The notes under the pieces: model-generated
The model's database searches: none
What the model was told of the DNA's origin: nothing
Seen by the model: the letters and a program-made list of their open reading frames with translations, nothing else
Assembly (NCBI GenBank): GCA_044368575.1
Contig: JBIPPH010000012.1
Span: 1-55,109 of the forward strand
DNA length: 55,109 nt
Origin: JABMMZ01 sp044368575
Lineage (GTDB): Bacteria > Bacteroidota > Bacteroidia > NS11-12g > UBA955
Direction: 5' to 3'
Shown: piece by piece, positions 24,888 to 35,184 of the stretch
Layout of the letters: each line of letters begins with the position of its first letter
How positions within the stretch are numbered: the first letter of the stretch is position 1
Program-made: the position numbers and the translations under genes

Positions 24888-25814
24888 TTATTTGAGTTTA
24901 ATTTTTTGGCCCAAGGCTAATACGCCTTCAGCCTTAATGTGATTCAATTTACACAAATTGGCCACTGTCGTTTTATTGCGACGAGCAATGGCACTTAATG
25001 TATCGCCAGATTTCACCACATGTACTTTTTTAGGGGCAGGTTTAACAACTGCCTGATGGGCTTCGTGCTCCAATGTTACCTCTTTGCGGGTTTTGTGAAT
25101 CAACTTGCCATTATTAAAAGTAGAACTATCAATCAACACCTCATTGTTAAGCAATGAGAACTGATCAAATGAAATGAATTTAGAAGGATCTATGGGTTGG
25201 CCCATGAATCGAATTTCAAAGTGCAAATGAGAACCAAAACTATGGCCAGTGTTGCCGCCTAAACCCACAACCTCCCCTGCTTTTACGGTTTGACCTGGTT
25301 CAACCAAAACCTTAGACAAATGCCCGTATAGGGTTTCCAAACCATTGAAGTGTCTGACTACAACCATATTGCCATAACCATAATAGGTTTTAGACATCCT
25401 AACAACGCCATCAAATGCAGACACAACGGTATCGCCAGTTTCTAGGTCTAAATCTACACCTTGGTGAGGTCTGCCGTGTCTTGGACCAAAATCAGAGGTA
25501 ACAATATTAGCAACCGGCATAACAAAGCCCAAAGAGTCTGGAGATAAACAAATATTAACTGGATGGTTAAAACTGTAAAAATCGTACATATAAGGGTTTA
25601 AAACCTCTGTATTCCAAGTGTTCAAATACAGATCCCATGCGGTACTAAAAGTTGAATCGAATTGGGTGTTTAATTTATCTGGATCCGACTCCGCAAAATC
25701 TAAAAACCCTTGTAAATTTAAGGCAGAAGCATGCGATGTGCCTAAGAAGAACACCAATAAAACACCTAGTATTTTATAGACTATTGATTTTTTCACGCGC
25801 ATGCGTTTCATCAA
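24888..25814 (-). CDS. M23 family metallopeptidase with LysM domain
   Basis: An envelope peptidoglycan hydrolase or amidase activator of 308 residues: N-terminal membrane/signal helix, M23 (LytM) domain at about 95-215, and a C-terminal LysM at about 262-307 (VVKSGDTLSAIARRNKTTVANLCKLN). Zinc ligands are His117 and Asp121 (HQGVDLD) and His198 (HLHFE); His165 is in LYGHL. The full set suggests an active enzyme. The start overlaps the ribF 3' end by 41 bp; nearby ATGs at 25811 and 25802 are equally possible. Last gene of the truB-ribF unit. Confidence 0.92.
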   Translation of the reverse strand: MMKRMRVKKSIVYKILGVLLVFFLGTSHASALNLQGFLDFAESDPDKLNTQFDSTFSTAWDLYLNTWNTEVLNPYMYDFYSFNHPVNICLSPDSLGFVMPVANIVTSDFGPRHGRPHQGVDLDLETGDTVVSAFDGVVRMSKTYYGYGNMVVVRHFNGLETLYGHLSKVLVEPGQTVKAGEVVGLGGNTGHSFGSHLHFEIRFMGQPIDPSKFISFDQFSLLNNEVLIDSSTFNNGKLIHKTRKEVTLEHEAHQAVVKPAPKKVHVVKSGDTLSAIARRNKTTVANLCKLNHIKAEGVLALGQKIKLK

Positions 25815-26706
25815 GTTTCAAATTCTGTGCCAATTCATTTATGTCTTTGAATTTTTTTTCAGAACGCAACCAAGAAAGCATATCTACGCGAATTGTTTGC
25901 CCATATAAATCAGCTTTAAAATCAAAAATATTGACTTCTATACTGAAGCTTTTTTCAGCAATTGTGGGGTTGTCCCCAATATTCATCATCCCATAATGGG
26001 CTTGCCCTTGCACCCATACTTTAACCAAATAAACCCCTTTTGCAGGAATCAGTTTGTGTTTAAAAGGCAATTCTATATTGGCTGTTGGAAAACCAAGGGT
26101 GCGCCCTAATTGCTTACCCGATACAACTGTGCCTGATAACTGATACGGACGGCCCAAATAGTCATTCGCTAGCTCTATTTGACCTGCATTCAGCGCATGT
26201 CTGATTTTAGTTGAACTCACAGCAATTTGGTCAACATCTTTAGCCGATACTTCTATGACTTCATAACTATAAGTGCTGGCGTACTGTTTAAGTAAATGGA
26301 TATCGCCTTCTCGGTTTTTACCAAAACGGTGATCATACCCCACAATGATGGTATGCATATTAAGCGCATTGACCAAAAAACCACTGATGTAATCTAAAGG
26401 CAACTGAGCACTAAAGGCTTGGGTAAAAGGCAAAACCAAAACATGGTCTATTCCAATGGCTTCAAAAGCCTCAAGTTTTTCCTCTAATGATTGAAGTAGT
26501 TTCAACTCGTTGTCTTCAGGGAACAACATGAATTTAGGATGAGGCCAAAAAGTTAACAAAACACTCTCGCCACCTATGCGTTTGGCCTGTGTGACCACTT
26601 CATTTAAAAGACTCACATGCCCCAAATGAACCCCATCAAAAGTGCCTTGAGTAAAGACTGTTTGATTCAATTCAGGCAAAGCTTCTATGTCATGGTAAAC
26701 CCTCAT
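25774..26706 (-). CDS. ribF: Bifunctional riboflavin kinase / FMN adenylyltransferase
   Basis: Makes FMN and then FAD from riboflavin. The N-terminal adenylyltransferase has FTQGTFDGVHLGHVSLL (nucleotidyl-transfer HxGH) and a later AVSSTKIRHAL; the C-terminal kinase has GRTLGFPTANIE. Of the possible starts, ATG at 26706 (MRVYHDIEALP) fits the family and sits two bases after the truB stop, giving 310 residues. Confidence 0.94.
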   Translation of the reverse strand: MRVYHDIEALPELNQTVFTQGTFDGVHLGHVSLLNEVVTQAKRIGGESVLLTFWPHPKFMLFPEDNELKLLQSLEEKLEAFEAIGIDHVLVLPFTQAFSAQLPLDYISGFLVNALNMHTIIVGYDHRFGKNREGDIHLLKQYASTYSYEVIEVSAKDVDQIAVSSTKIRHALNAGQIELANDYLGRPYQLSGTVVSGKQLGRTLGFPTANIELPFKHKLIPAKGVYLVKVWVQGQAHYGMMNIGDNPTIAEKSFSIEVNIFDFKADLYGQTIRVDMLSWLRSEKKFKDINELAQNLKLDETHAREKINSL

Positions 26707-26708
26707 AT

Positions 26709-27392
26709 TTAGTTGCGACAAAGCTCTTCAAATTTTTCCAGATGCCAAGCATCTTCAACTTTTAATTCCCCAATGGCGGTTCTTCTGAGTTCAGACAAAT
26801 AAGCACCACTGTTTAGTTGTTTGGCAAAATCATCTGTTAAGGTCCGAATATAGGTACCCTTACTACACCTGACCTCAAATTGCAAAGCAGGTAATTCCCC
26901 ACTGACTTTAAAATCATAAATCGTAATAGGTCTAGATTTTATTTCAACCGTTTTGCCTTGTCTGGCCATTTTATAGGCTCTAGTCCCATTCACCTTAATA
27001 GCTGAATATACTGGGGGTGTTTGATACACTATACCAATGGTGGATTGAACCAAACTTTGAATCTGTTCATCATTGATGTGATCATAGGCGTAGGTGTTGT
27101 CGAATTCAGTTTCGAGATCATGCGAAGGCGTTGAATGCCCAAAATTAAATTGTCCCGTGTAGGTTTTATCAATTCCTTGAAGCGTCTCTATCATTTTAGT
27201 GCATTTGCCAGTACAGATGATCATGAGTCCAGTAGCTAAAGGGTCAAGGGTACCAGCGTGCCCCACCCTATTGGCTTTACAAAGGTATTTCACCTTTTTA
27301 ACCAATTTAAAGGAGGACCATGAAAAGGGTTTATCAAAAATCAAAACAGCGCCTAAACGCAATTGTTCTAAATTAAAATTGGCTGCCGTCAT
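26709..27392 (-). CDS. truB: tRNA pseudouridine(55) synthase
   Basis: Makes pseudouridine 55 in the T loop of tRNAs. Motifs: GAVLIFDKPFSWSS, RVGHAGTLDPLATGLMIICTG with the catalytic Asp, and SAIKVNGTRAYKMAR. The frame is open to an ATG at 27443, but ATG at 27392 (MTAANFNLEQ) gives the same number of residues before the VLIFDKP motif as in known TruB and avoids overlap with the upstream T9SS gene. Two bases from ribF; the truB-ribF order is widespread in bacteria. Confidence 0.93.
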   Translation of the reverse strand: MTAANFNLEQLRLGAVLIFDKPFSWSSFKLVKKVKYLCKANRVGHAGTLDPLATGLMIICTGKCTKMIETLQGIDKTYTGQFNFGHSTPSHDLETEFDNTYAYDHINDEQIQSLVQSTIGIVYQTPPVYSAIKVNGTRAYKMARQGKTVEIKSRPITIYDFKVSGELPALQFEVRCSKGTYIRTLTDDFAKQLNSGAYLSELRRTAIGELKVEDAWHLEKFEELCRN

Positions 27393-27420
27393 TACAAAAG
27401 AACGCCAATCAATAGGCTGT

Positions 27421-29283
27421 TCATTGTTTGCTAAAGCTTCCATCTAATACTAACACTTGATTTGATTTTAAAACATAATAATACATACCTGGCGCCCAAT
27501 CGTTTAAGTGCACAAAAGCCTTATGTTGACCTGCCTCAACTTGAGCGCTTGTAGAGTATACCACTTGCCCTAAAGCATTGCTGATTTGCAATTCTAAAGT
27601 AGCAGCCTCTGAGCAACGGTATGGAATGGTAATTAAATCCGCAACAGGATTAGGATAAGCTGATTGAATTGGCAATTGTTGGATTTGGGTGACTCCAACA
27701 CTTGGGTCATTTATTGCCACCTCTGCCAACCAAGTACCTACAGCATTGGTAGATTTCCCATAAGAACCAGACAACCAAAAACGATTGGGTTGAATAGGAG
27801 ATCTTTGAATGCTGGTGTAATCTCCCCATCTTTCAGCTGAATCTACTATAAAGCTGTTAATGTATCCTAAACCTTGCTTAACCATTAACAAATTGGAATA
27901 TTGACCAGCGTTGTCATAATATACAACAGAGGTGCCAGGATTGGTAGTTGCCCCAACATGTGAGAAGGTAATCATGCTTTGACGGCCAAAAACGGTGTTA
28001 CCAGCACTTGCAATGGTTGGATAGGCAATATCCAAACTGTCATAGGAAATGAGTTGAGCGGTTAGGCCAGGCTGAGTTTGATCAGGGTATTGAACTGTTC
28101 CATGATAGATTGAAGAACGACCATTATTATGGTTCATTGAGGTTTGAACATATTGAATTTTATCATTCACGTAGAAAGCCCCTAAAACACGGGCATCATT
28201 GGTTTGCAATCTAAACCCAGCTCTAGGTTGAGGCGCTGCTGGTGGTAAGCCATACGCCAAATTACTCTTTAAAATTTTATAAGAATATTGAGGATTGCCA
28301 TGACTGTAATTGTGGTTGATGCTATGCAAAAAGAGCGTGTCATTAGAAGCATCACCAGGTCTTACAGATAAAAAATATAAGCCTTCTTTACCGGGTTGAA
28401 ACGCATCTTGAACAGGACATATATTCCAAATCGACTTGCCCTTGAATTGAATATTGCTCCATAGGTTATAAGGTAAAGAATCAGCGTTAAAGCCGCTCTG
28501 TTTGGGGAATTGCCAAATTAAAGATTGGGTAAAGCCATCACGCCAATCGGTGCTATCTTTAAGAATATTAGCGGTTAAGAAAAGATCTTCCCCATTGATG
28601 GCAATCATAGGATAGTCGGTCCAATATTTGCCTCCGAATGGATTACCATTAATTTGATAAACATTCCAGCCATCGAGTGGATTATTGGTTTTACTGAAAC
28701 TGATAATGATTCTAGTATCAGAACTTGCACTACCTTCTAAATATACTAGAATATAGCGCTTAGCCACAGGATCAAACACAATTTTAGGGTCATAGGTTCT
28801 ATCTAAAACTCCTACACCAGTTCCAGGTTTGGTGTTTTTAGGATCCTTTGGGAAAAACTCTAAACTCCAATTCTTTTTGAATGCCCCACTGGTTGTATAG
28901 ACTCTTATGAAAGTATTTAAAACCGATACGACCATTGAATCATCGTTCACTGCCATGTTGTTATCGTTTGGTGTACCCTCATTAAGCGCACCCGAAAAAC
29001 CTTTTAAAACTTGGGGCATATACAAGGAACGTTTAGTTGGTGTACTAGCACTTTGAGTCGGTAAATGATAGCGCTTTTGATTCGCTAAATATTGAATCAA
29101 AGGATCCACCTGACTTGGCCAAGGCTTTGCAATGGGAATACTGTAGATCCCATCCTGGATAGAAGAAAGATCTGAGGGATTGAATTCATTGTGCAAAGGC
29201 ACTGCCCCTTTATGCATAACCACTTGAGCTGAGCCAAAGGCGTATAAGCTAAATAAGACTCCAAAAACGAATGAGCGCTTCAT
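27421..29283 (-). CDS. Large T9SS-secreted protein
   Basis: A 620-residue exported protein. Its signal peptide is MKRSFVFGVLFSLYAFGSAQ (the ATG at 29283 was preferred over an upstream one at 29313). The body is a beta-rich domain with exoprotein-like segments (SGALNEGTPNDNNMAVND, YDPKIVFDPVAKRYILVYL, WTDYPMIAINGEDLFLTANI) that I cannot place in a named enzyme family. The end is a T9SS type A sorting domain (SAYPNPVADLITIPY, ISNALGQVVYS, WAPGMYYYVLKS). It would be exported and anchored or released at the surface. Confidence 0.83.
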   Translation of the reverse strand: MKRSFVFGVLFSLYAFGSAQVVMHKGAVPLHNEFNPSDLSSIQDGIYSIPIAKPWPSQVDPLIQYLANQKRYHLPTQSASTPTKRSLYMPQVLKGFSGALNEGTPNDNNMAVNDDSMVVSVLNTFIRVYTTSGAFKKNWSLEFFPKDPKNTKPGTGVGVLDRTYDPKIVFDPVAKRYILVYLEGSASSDTRIIISFSKTNNPLDGWNVYQINGNPFGGKYWTDYPMIAINGEDLFLTANILKDSTDWRDGFTQSLIWQFPKQSGFNADSLPYNLWSNIQFKGKSIWNICPVQDAFQPGKEGLYFLSVRPGDASNDTLFLHSINHNYSHGNPQYSYKILKSNLAYGLPPAAPQPRAGFRLQTNDARVLGAFYVNDKIQYVQTSMNHNNGRSSIYHGTVQYPDQTQPGLTAQLISYDSLDIAYPTIASAGNTVFGRQSMITFSHVGATTNPGTSVVYYDNAGQYSNLLMVKQGLGYINSFIVDSAERWGDYTSIQRSPIQPNRFWLSGSYGKSTNAVGTWLAEVAINDPSVGVTQIQQLPIQSAYPNPVADLITIPYRCSEAATLELQISNALGQVVYSTSAQVEAGQHKAFVHLNDWAPGMYYYVLKSNQVLVLDGSFSKQ

Positions 29284-29421
29284 GCACACAAAAATAAGAC
29301 AAGAAAAGCACAAATTTTAACGTTATTAGGACATAAACACTCAAACTGCCCATTTCGTGTACACCTGTTTAAAACTCATTTTGCCACTGCTATTACGAAT
29401 AACTTACTTTGCATAGATATC

Positions 29422-32400
29422 ATGACTTTAAAGACCTTATTCACCTCGTTTTTATTAAGCCTTAGCCTATTAAGCTTAGGACAAAAAACAGCGGCCTTAA
29501 ACGAACCTGAACGCAGTTACAAAAGCGCTGTAGAATTGTACAACAAACAATTATACAATCAGGCTATAAACCTATTTAATGATGTGCAAGCAGACATTAA
29601 AGAGCCCAACACTCAAGCTGAAATTGCTTACTACATAGCCAGTAGTAAATTGTATTTGAAGCATCAAAATGCATTGAATGTGATGTTGGAATTTCAAAAC
29701 AAATACCCCAATCATTTTAGAATCAACCACTCTCATTTAGAATTGGGCGATTATTATTTTGAACAAAATCAAATCAAACCAGCCCTTCAATCCTATAAAA
29801 AAATAGATGCAACAGGACTGAAAACTAGTGAAAAAGACCGCATGCTTTACAGACTTGGGGTATGTTACATCAAAACCAATAAATACAAGGAGGCAAAAGA
29901 AACACTGGCCCCGCTCACCAATTCTGATAATCCATACAAAACCGAAGCTACCTACTATTATGGTTATGCTTGTTACCAAGAAAAAGACTACAGCAATGCC
30001 TTAACAGCTTTCTTGAAAGTTCAAGACAGTAAACTTGGCGCTGTTAAACTATACATTGCTGAAATTTATTACTTGCAAAACAACTATCAACAATCCATTG
30101 ACTTTGCTGCCAATGAGAATTTCGGCGCTTTAAACAAAAACAAAAACATGTTGATGGGTAAGTGTTATTACCGATTGAATAATTACAACAAAGCATTAGA
30201 ATTCTTCGAAGCTGCTCAATACAATATCAATGAATTGAACCGCGCTGAAGCCTACGAAATTGGGTTTGCTTACTTTTCTACTCAAAATTGTATCAGAAGC
30301 TCTGAACTGTTTGAGAAAATTGCCAATACTGGCGATGCCATGGCCCAAAGTGCTAGTTACCACTTAGGCGATTGCTTCTTAAAGAATGGCAAAAAACAAA
30401 ACGCTTTCAATGCTTTTTACGAAGCACAAAGAACAGAGTTTGACAAAACCATTCAAGAAGAAGCCTTGTTTGCATATGCTAAATTAGCCCATGAATTGGG
30501 CTTTAATAGTAAAGCGGTTGCGGCTTATCAAAAATTCAACGAACTGTTTCCTAATTCAAGTCACCGCAGTGAAAGCAAACGCAACTTGGCCACCTTGTTG
30601 TATTCAAGCAATGACTTTAAAATGGCCATACAAGTTCTTGATGACATGAATGGCATTGATGAAAGCAGTAAAGATTTGTTTCAAAAACTCTTGTTACTGA
30701 GAGCCAAAGAATTGTATTTACAAAAAGACTTTTTAGCGGCTGAGCCTATGTTTAAACGCAGTATGCAAGTCATCCAAAACAATGAAATTGCAGCAGAAGC
30801 TAATTTCTGGCTGGGCGAAATGTACTACAACCGCGTGCAATTCCCTTCTGCAAGATCCTATTATCAATTGTATTTGGATTATGCTGAAGGCAAAAAACTA
30901 AAGCAGTATCCAGATGCCCTATATGCAATGGCTTACACGTTTTATAAAGAACAAAAATACAACGAGGCAGCTAACTACTTTAATAAATACAAAAACAGTG
31001 TTGGATACACTTTACCTGAAAACATGTTCCATGATGCGACTTTGCGTTTAGGGGATTGTTATTTCGCTATCAACAATTACAACGGCGCCATAGATGCCTA
31101 TACGTATATTATTAGCAATAAGAAACCAGGAGCTGATTATGCCATGTTTCAGCAGTCTATGATCTTCGGTTTACAAAGCAAAGCTACCTCAAAGATTGTT
31201 GGGCTCAAAAAGTTGGTAGCAGACTATCCCAATTCACCGTTTGTTCCTGAAGCTATGTATCAAACCGGCGATGTGTATTTGAGTATAGACAATGACCAAG
31301 AGGCTGAACAGTTGTTCAAAGCCCTGATTCAAAAATACCCTAATAGCAAATGGGTGAAATCCAGTTGGGTGAAATTAGCCGCCATACAATACTCTCGCAA
31401 CAATTATTCAGAAGCTATGGAGTTATATCATTTTATTGCTCAAACCTATTCTGGTACTCCTGAAGCTCAAAAAGCCATTAAGAATGCTGAAATAGTGGCG
31501 AAGAAACAAGGCAATATCAAATCCTACTTGGATTGGGTTAAAACTTTGCCTAACGTCAATATTTCTACCAGTAAAGAAGATTCTTTGTATTACGATGCGG
31601 CTTTGCGCCAATACCGCAATGAAAAATACGCTGCAGCTCAACAGGAGTTCAAACAATATTTAAATCAATTCAGCAATGGTTTCTTTATTGTTCAGGCCAA
31701 TTATTACTTAGCCTACAGCTGTTTGTTTTTAAAAGATACCCAACAAGCCTTGCCATACTTTAGCAAAACTTTAGCAGCTCCTGCCTTTGAGTTTAAAGAA
31801 GACGTGGCCAATCAGATGACCAATGTTTACAGTAAAAAATCTGACTGCGTTAATGGTTTTCAATACTATGAATTACTTGAAAAGTATAGTACCAATCCTA
31901 TTAACTCAAGAAAAGCTGTGTACCATCAATTATTGTGTTTGAACACCAATAAAGACTATACTCAATCAAAGACCAAAGCGGAGCAATTGTTAAAATATGA
32001 GCAAATTACCAATGCTGAAAAAGGCGAAGCGAATAATAGTTTAGCCAGAGCTTATTTACACGACAGCCTATACAAAGTAGCTGCCGTATACATTGCTAAA
32101 ACCCTCAAAAACCAACAAGATATTTACGCAGCAGAAGCCAAATATTATGAGGCCTATTCTCGATTGATGCAAGACAGTTTAGACAAGTGTAAAAAGAGCA
32201 TAATGGAGTTCAACAATCAGTTTAACAACTACGATTACTGGTTGGGTAAAACCTTTGTCTTGTTATCTGATTTTTATTTAAAAAAGGGTGACGAATTCCA
32301 AGCAAAAGCGACTTTAAATAGTGTTTTGGATCAATTTGAGAACCCTGAAATCGTTGCCATTGCTCAAGAAAAATTGAAATGGCTTGAGAACAAAAACAAT

Positions 32401-32427
32401 CCGCCAGTTACAACTGAAGGCAACTAG
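29422..32427 (+). CDS. Large TPR-repeat protein, exported
   Basis: A 1001-residue protein with a signal peptide (MTLKTLFTSFLLSLSLLSLG) and TPR or BamD/YbgF-like helical repeats nearly throughout, for example YKSAVELYNKQLYNQAINLF, YFEQNQIKPALQSYKKI, QEEALFAYAKLAHELGFNSKA and YPNSKWVKSSWVKLAAIQYSRNNY. Such proteins act as periplasmic scaffolds in Bacteroidota, but the partner is unknown. A near-consensus -7 box (TTACTTTG, 29404-29411) precedes the ATG. The FAD gene follows after 4 bp. Confidence 0.88.
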   Translation: MTLKTLFTSFLLSLSLLSLGQKTAALNEPERSYKSAVELYNKQLYNQAINLFNDVQADIKEPNTQAEIAYYIASSKLYLKHQNALNVMLEFQNKYPNHFRINHSHLELGDYYFEQNQIKPALQSYKKIDATGLKTSEKDRMLYRLGVCYIKTNKYKEAKETLAPLTNSDNPYKTEATYYYGYACYQEKDYSNALTAFLKVQDSKLGAVKLYIAEIYYLQNNYQQSIDFAANENFGALNKNKNMLMGKCYYRLNNYNKALEFFEAAQYNINELNRAEAYEIGFAYFSTQNCIRSSELFEKIANTGDAMAQSASYHLGDCFLKNGKKQNAFNAFYEAQRTEFDKTIQEEALFAYAKLAHELGFNSKAVAAYQKFNELFPNSSHRSESKRNLATLLYSSNDFKMAIQVLDDMNGIDESSKDLFQKLLLLRAKELYLQKDFLAAEPMFKRSMQVIQNNEIAAEANFWLGEMYYNRVQFPSARSYYQLYLDYAEGKKLKQYPDALYAMAYTFYKEQKYNEAANYFNKYKNSVGYTLPENMFHDATLRLGDCYFAINNYNGAIDAYTYIISNKKPGADYAMFQQSMIFGLQSKATSKIVGLKKLVADYPNSPFVPEAMYQTGDVYLSIDNDQEAEQLFKALIQKYPNSKWVKSSWVKLAAIQYSRNNYSEAMELYHFIAQTYSGTPEAQKAIKNAEIVAKKQGNIKSYLDWVKTLPNVNISTSKEDSLYYDAALRQYRNEKYAAAQQEFKQYLNQFSNGFFIVQANYYLAYSCLFLKDTQQALPYFSKTLAAPAFEFKEDVANQMTNVYSKKSDCVNGFQYYELLEKYSTNPINSRKAVYHQLLCLNTNKDYTQSKTKAEQLLKYEQITNAEKGEANNSLARAYLHDSLYKVAAVYIAKTLKNQQDIYAAEAKYYEAYSRLMQDSLDKCKKSIMEFNNQFNNYDYWLGKTFVLLSDFYLKKGDEFQAKATLNSVLDQFENPEIVAIAQEKLKWLENKNNPPVTTEGN

Positions 32428-32431
32428 TTGA

Positions 32432-33988
32432 ATGCCCAAAGACATTGAATTAAAACTCTTACCTGAACAGGCCTTTGACGAAGCCTTTATTAAAATGGCT
32501 GTGGCCAGAGGCTTAGGCCGAAGTCCAGAAAGCATAGGCTTTATTCAGGCATTAAAGCGCTCTATAGATGCCAGAAAGCAAGTTGTTTACAATCTATTGT
32601 TCAGGGTGTATGATCAAAACGAAGCCCTTATACCTGATGCCCAAGGCTTTGACATTAAAGACAAAGCCCTCAAGCACAGAGTGGCAATCGTTGGCTTTGG
32701 CCCAGCAGGGATTTTTGCAGCCTTTGCTTTGTTAGAGCAAGGCATACAACCCATAGTCATAGAACGCGGCAAAACCGTTCAAAAACGCCGAAGAGATTTA
32801 GCGGCCCTCAATAAATCTTTGATAGTTAACCCAGAAAGCAATTATTGTTTTGGCGAAGGAGGCGCCGGCACATACAGCGATGGTAAACTTTACACCCGCA
32901 GTAAAAAACGAGGCGATGTTTTAAAAGTCTTACAAAGTTTTATAGAATTCGGCGCAGATCCTGATATCAGAATCAATACCCACCCTCATATTGGCACCAA
33001 TAAATTACCAGGTATTATTGAGAACATGCGCGAGGCCATATTGCAAGCTGGTGGCGAAATTCATTTCGAGACTAAACTCACTGATTTTGAAATTCAAAAT
33101 GGTCAAATTACCCATTTAATCGTCAACGAACAGCAACAAATTCAAGCGGATGCAGTCATATTGGCTACCGGCCATTCTGCACGTGATGTATTTGAACTAC
33201 TGCATCAAAAACAAATCGCCATAGAGGCCAAACCATTTGCTTTAGGTTTAAGAATTGAGCACCCACAAAGCCTTATAGACCAAATTCAATATCACCAGGC
33301 AGTTAGAGGAGCCTATCTTCCCCCTGCGGCCTACAGCTTAGTGACTCAGGCCAAAGGACATGGGGTATTTTCATTTTGTATGTGCCCTGGTGGGATCATT
33401 GCACCGGCATCAAGTAATACCAATGAATTGGTGGTAAATGGTTGGAGCCCAAGCAAGCGCAATGGTCAATTTGCAAACAGTGGTATGGTAGTAACAGTTG
33501 ATCCTGTGCATTGGCAAGCTGACTATGGCAATGGCCCTTTAGCGGCATTAGCATTTCAAAAAGCAGTGGAATTAAAAGCCTACCAAGTGCACAATAGCAT
33601 TAAAGCCCCTGCCCAAAGAATGGATGACTTTATTACCCGCAAAACCTCTTCTGATTTACCAGATTGCTCCTATATACCTGGCGTTGGCGCATATAACTTA
33701 CATGAGGTATTGCCGCGTTTTATTGGGAATGCTTTGGCAGATGGCTTGGCACAATTTGGACAGAAAATGAGAGGCTATAGAAGCAATGATGCCCTATTGG
33801 TAGGGGTTGAAAGCAGAACATCTTCTCCTGTAAGAATTCCGAGAGATAAGGTCTTATTGAATCACCCTGAACTGAGTAATTTATTCCCTTGTGGGGAAGG
33901 TGCTGGCTATGCAGGAGGCATTATGAGTGCGGCTTTAGATGGTATTGCTTGCGCAAATGCTGCGCTCAATAAGGTTTTAAACACCTAA
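32432..33988 (+). CDS. Predicted FAD-dependent dehydrogenase (COG2509 type)
   Basis: A 518-residue flavoprotein. After an about 85-residue N-terminal domain comes a dinucleotide-binding motif VAIVGFGPAGIFAAFALLEQG, then CFGEGGAGTYSDGKLYTRSKKRG and GHSARDVFELL, and near the end LFPCGEGAGYAGGIMSAALDGI, all characteristic of this widespread uncharacterised dehydrogenase family. The substrate is unknown. Co-transcription with the TPR gene is likely (4-bp gap). Confidence 0.87.
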   Translation: MPKDIELKLLPEQAFDEAFIKMAVARGLGRSPESIGFIQALKRSIDARKQVVYNLLFRVYDQNEALIPDAQGFDIKDKALKHRVAIVGFGPAGIFAAFALLEQGIQPIVIERGKTVQKRRRDLAALNKSLIVNPESNYCFGEGGAGTYSDGKLYTRSKKRGDVLKVLQSFIEFGADPDIRINTHPHIGTNKLPGIIENMREAILQAGGEIHFETKLTDFEIQNGQITHLIVNEQQQIQADAVILATGHSARDVFELLHQKQIAIEAKPFALGLRIEHPQSLIDQIQYHQAVRGAYLPPAAYSLVTQAKGHGVFSFCMCPGGIIAPASSNTNELVVNGWSPSKRNGQFANSGMVVTVDPVHWQADYGNGPLAALAFQKAVELKAYQVHNSIKAPAQRMDDFITRKTSSDLPDCSYIPGVGAYNLHEVLPRFIGNALADGLAQFGQKMRGYRSNDALLVGVESRTSSPVRIPRDKVLLNHPELSNLFPCGEGAGYAGGIMSAALDGIACANAALNKVLNT

Positions 33989-34074
33989 AAATCAAACAAT
34001 TACACGATCTGCAATAAAAAATAGTAAACTTAGTTGTATACTTTTTTGTTGAGAAACACATAATTTTGTACAAG

Positions 34075-34653
34075 ATGCAAACTGCCAGTAGTTACAGCAA
34101 GCAAATATTTTGTCTCGAAGGGGATTGGCATCCAGATTTACGCCAGAAAGACACCATAGAGAATGCTTTGCGCTTTATGGAAACGGCCAGCGGCATGAAA
34201 ATCAATTACATTCATAGACATTGCAGTACCCCAGAGGAGATGGCCAATCGTATGAATGAATACACTAAAAAACGCTATTCCCAATTCAGCATATTTTACT
34301 TGGCTTTTCACGGTGTTCCCAACGGACTTAAATTGAGCCCAAAGAACATTTTGTCTTTAGATGACTTTGCTGATATGGCGGAGGGTAAGCTCAAAAATAA
34401 GATTCTTCATTTAGGGTCTTGTGAAACCTTGAATATGTCTAAAGCCCACATCAAAAAGATCTTAAAGAAAACAGGGGCATTGTGCATCAGTGGATTTAAA
34501 AAGGAAGTGCCTTTTATCAGTTCTACCATGTTTGACGTGCTATACTTCGAAATGTGTCAGTACTACAAACAAATGAACGTGATAGAAAAACACATGAAGA
34601 ACTATTACGGCAAGCTCATGAAAGAGCTTCAGTTTGTAATGGTTTACGAATAA
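34075..34653 (+). CDS. Caspase-like-fold protein of unknown function (DUF6642-like)
   Basis: A soluble 192-residue protein without a signal peptide. FYLAFHGVPNGL (His79) and ILHLGSCETLN (Cys116) have the order and setting of the His-Cys dyad of caspase-like (clan CD, CHAT/metacaspase-type) proteases; that it is a protease is only inferred. I believe the family has been catalogued as DUF6642, but cannot check. A perfect -7 box (TAATTTTG, 34061-34068) overlaps an upstream TTG start at 34066, so ATG at 34075 was chosen. No partner gene is evident; it stands alone with its own promoter. Confidence 0.75.
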   Translation: MQTASSYSKQIFCLEGDWHPDLRQKDTIENALRFMETASGMKINYIHRHCSTPEEMANRMNEYTKKRYSQFSIFYLAFHGVPNGLKLSPKNILSLDDFADMAEGKLKNKILHLGSCETLNMSKAHIKKILKKTGALCISGFKKEVPFISSTMFDVLYFEMCQYYKQMNVIEKHMKNYYGKLMKELQFVMVYE

Positions 34654-35184
34654 TCAATGCATACAAGCCATATTGATTTGACAAACCTTCATATTAGCAT
34701 GAGGGAATCTTTTCATGGCCAATAATGCTGAATCAGCCTGATCATATATGCCATATATTTCTACAAAAGCTTGACCTTTATAGTCAGGGAAATACTGATT
34801 GTAAGGCTCAATGCTCATAAATGTACCAGTGATACGTCTCGGAAAATAAGCCCCACGGTATAGTTCATCTTCAGAATTGTCATTAACGACTAATTCGTTT
34901 TTATTGGCCGCAAAGTGCCTATCTAATGAATCAAAATTCAGTTGGTATTGTTGAGCAACGCTGCCTGCATGATTAAGCAAAGGCCAATAATGACGATTGC
35001 TGTCTCCTACCATGACCCAAAAAGCTTGACATTCAGCGCACAAATGGGCAGTGTCTAAGTTAGGTAGAATCATCACTTTACTTTGCAAACAGGATGAGTC
35101 TTTGTGCATATCTGTTTGTTGCATGGCATTGTTCTGACAAGCCAACAAAGTCATTAAAAATAATAAAGCAAGTAAACGCATCAT
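34654..35184 (-). CDS. Putative lipoprotein, unknown function
   Basis: A 176-residue protein with a lipobox LLAC (Cys16). The mature part has a CxxC pair (Cys49 and Cys52, HLCAECQAFW) and other cysteines, but no family I recognise. The start overlaps the stop of the DPP-IV gene (ATGA), so it is co-translated with that peptidase. Its role may be tied to the adjacent outer-membrane or peptidase genes. Confidence 0.75.
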   Translation of the reverse strand: MMRLLALLFLMTLLACQNNAMQQTDMHKDSSCLQSKVMILPNLDTAHLCAECQAFWVMVGDSNRHYWPLLNHAGSVAQQYQLNFDSLDRHFAANKNELVVNDNSEDELYRGAYFPRRITGTFMSIEPYNQYFPDYKGQAFVEIYGIYDQADSALLAMKRFPHANMKVCQINMACMH

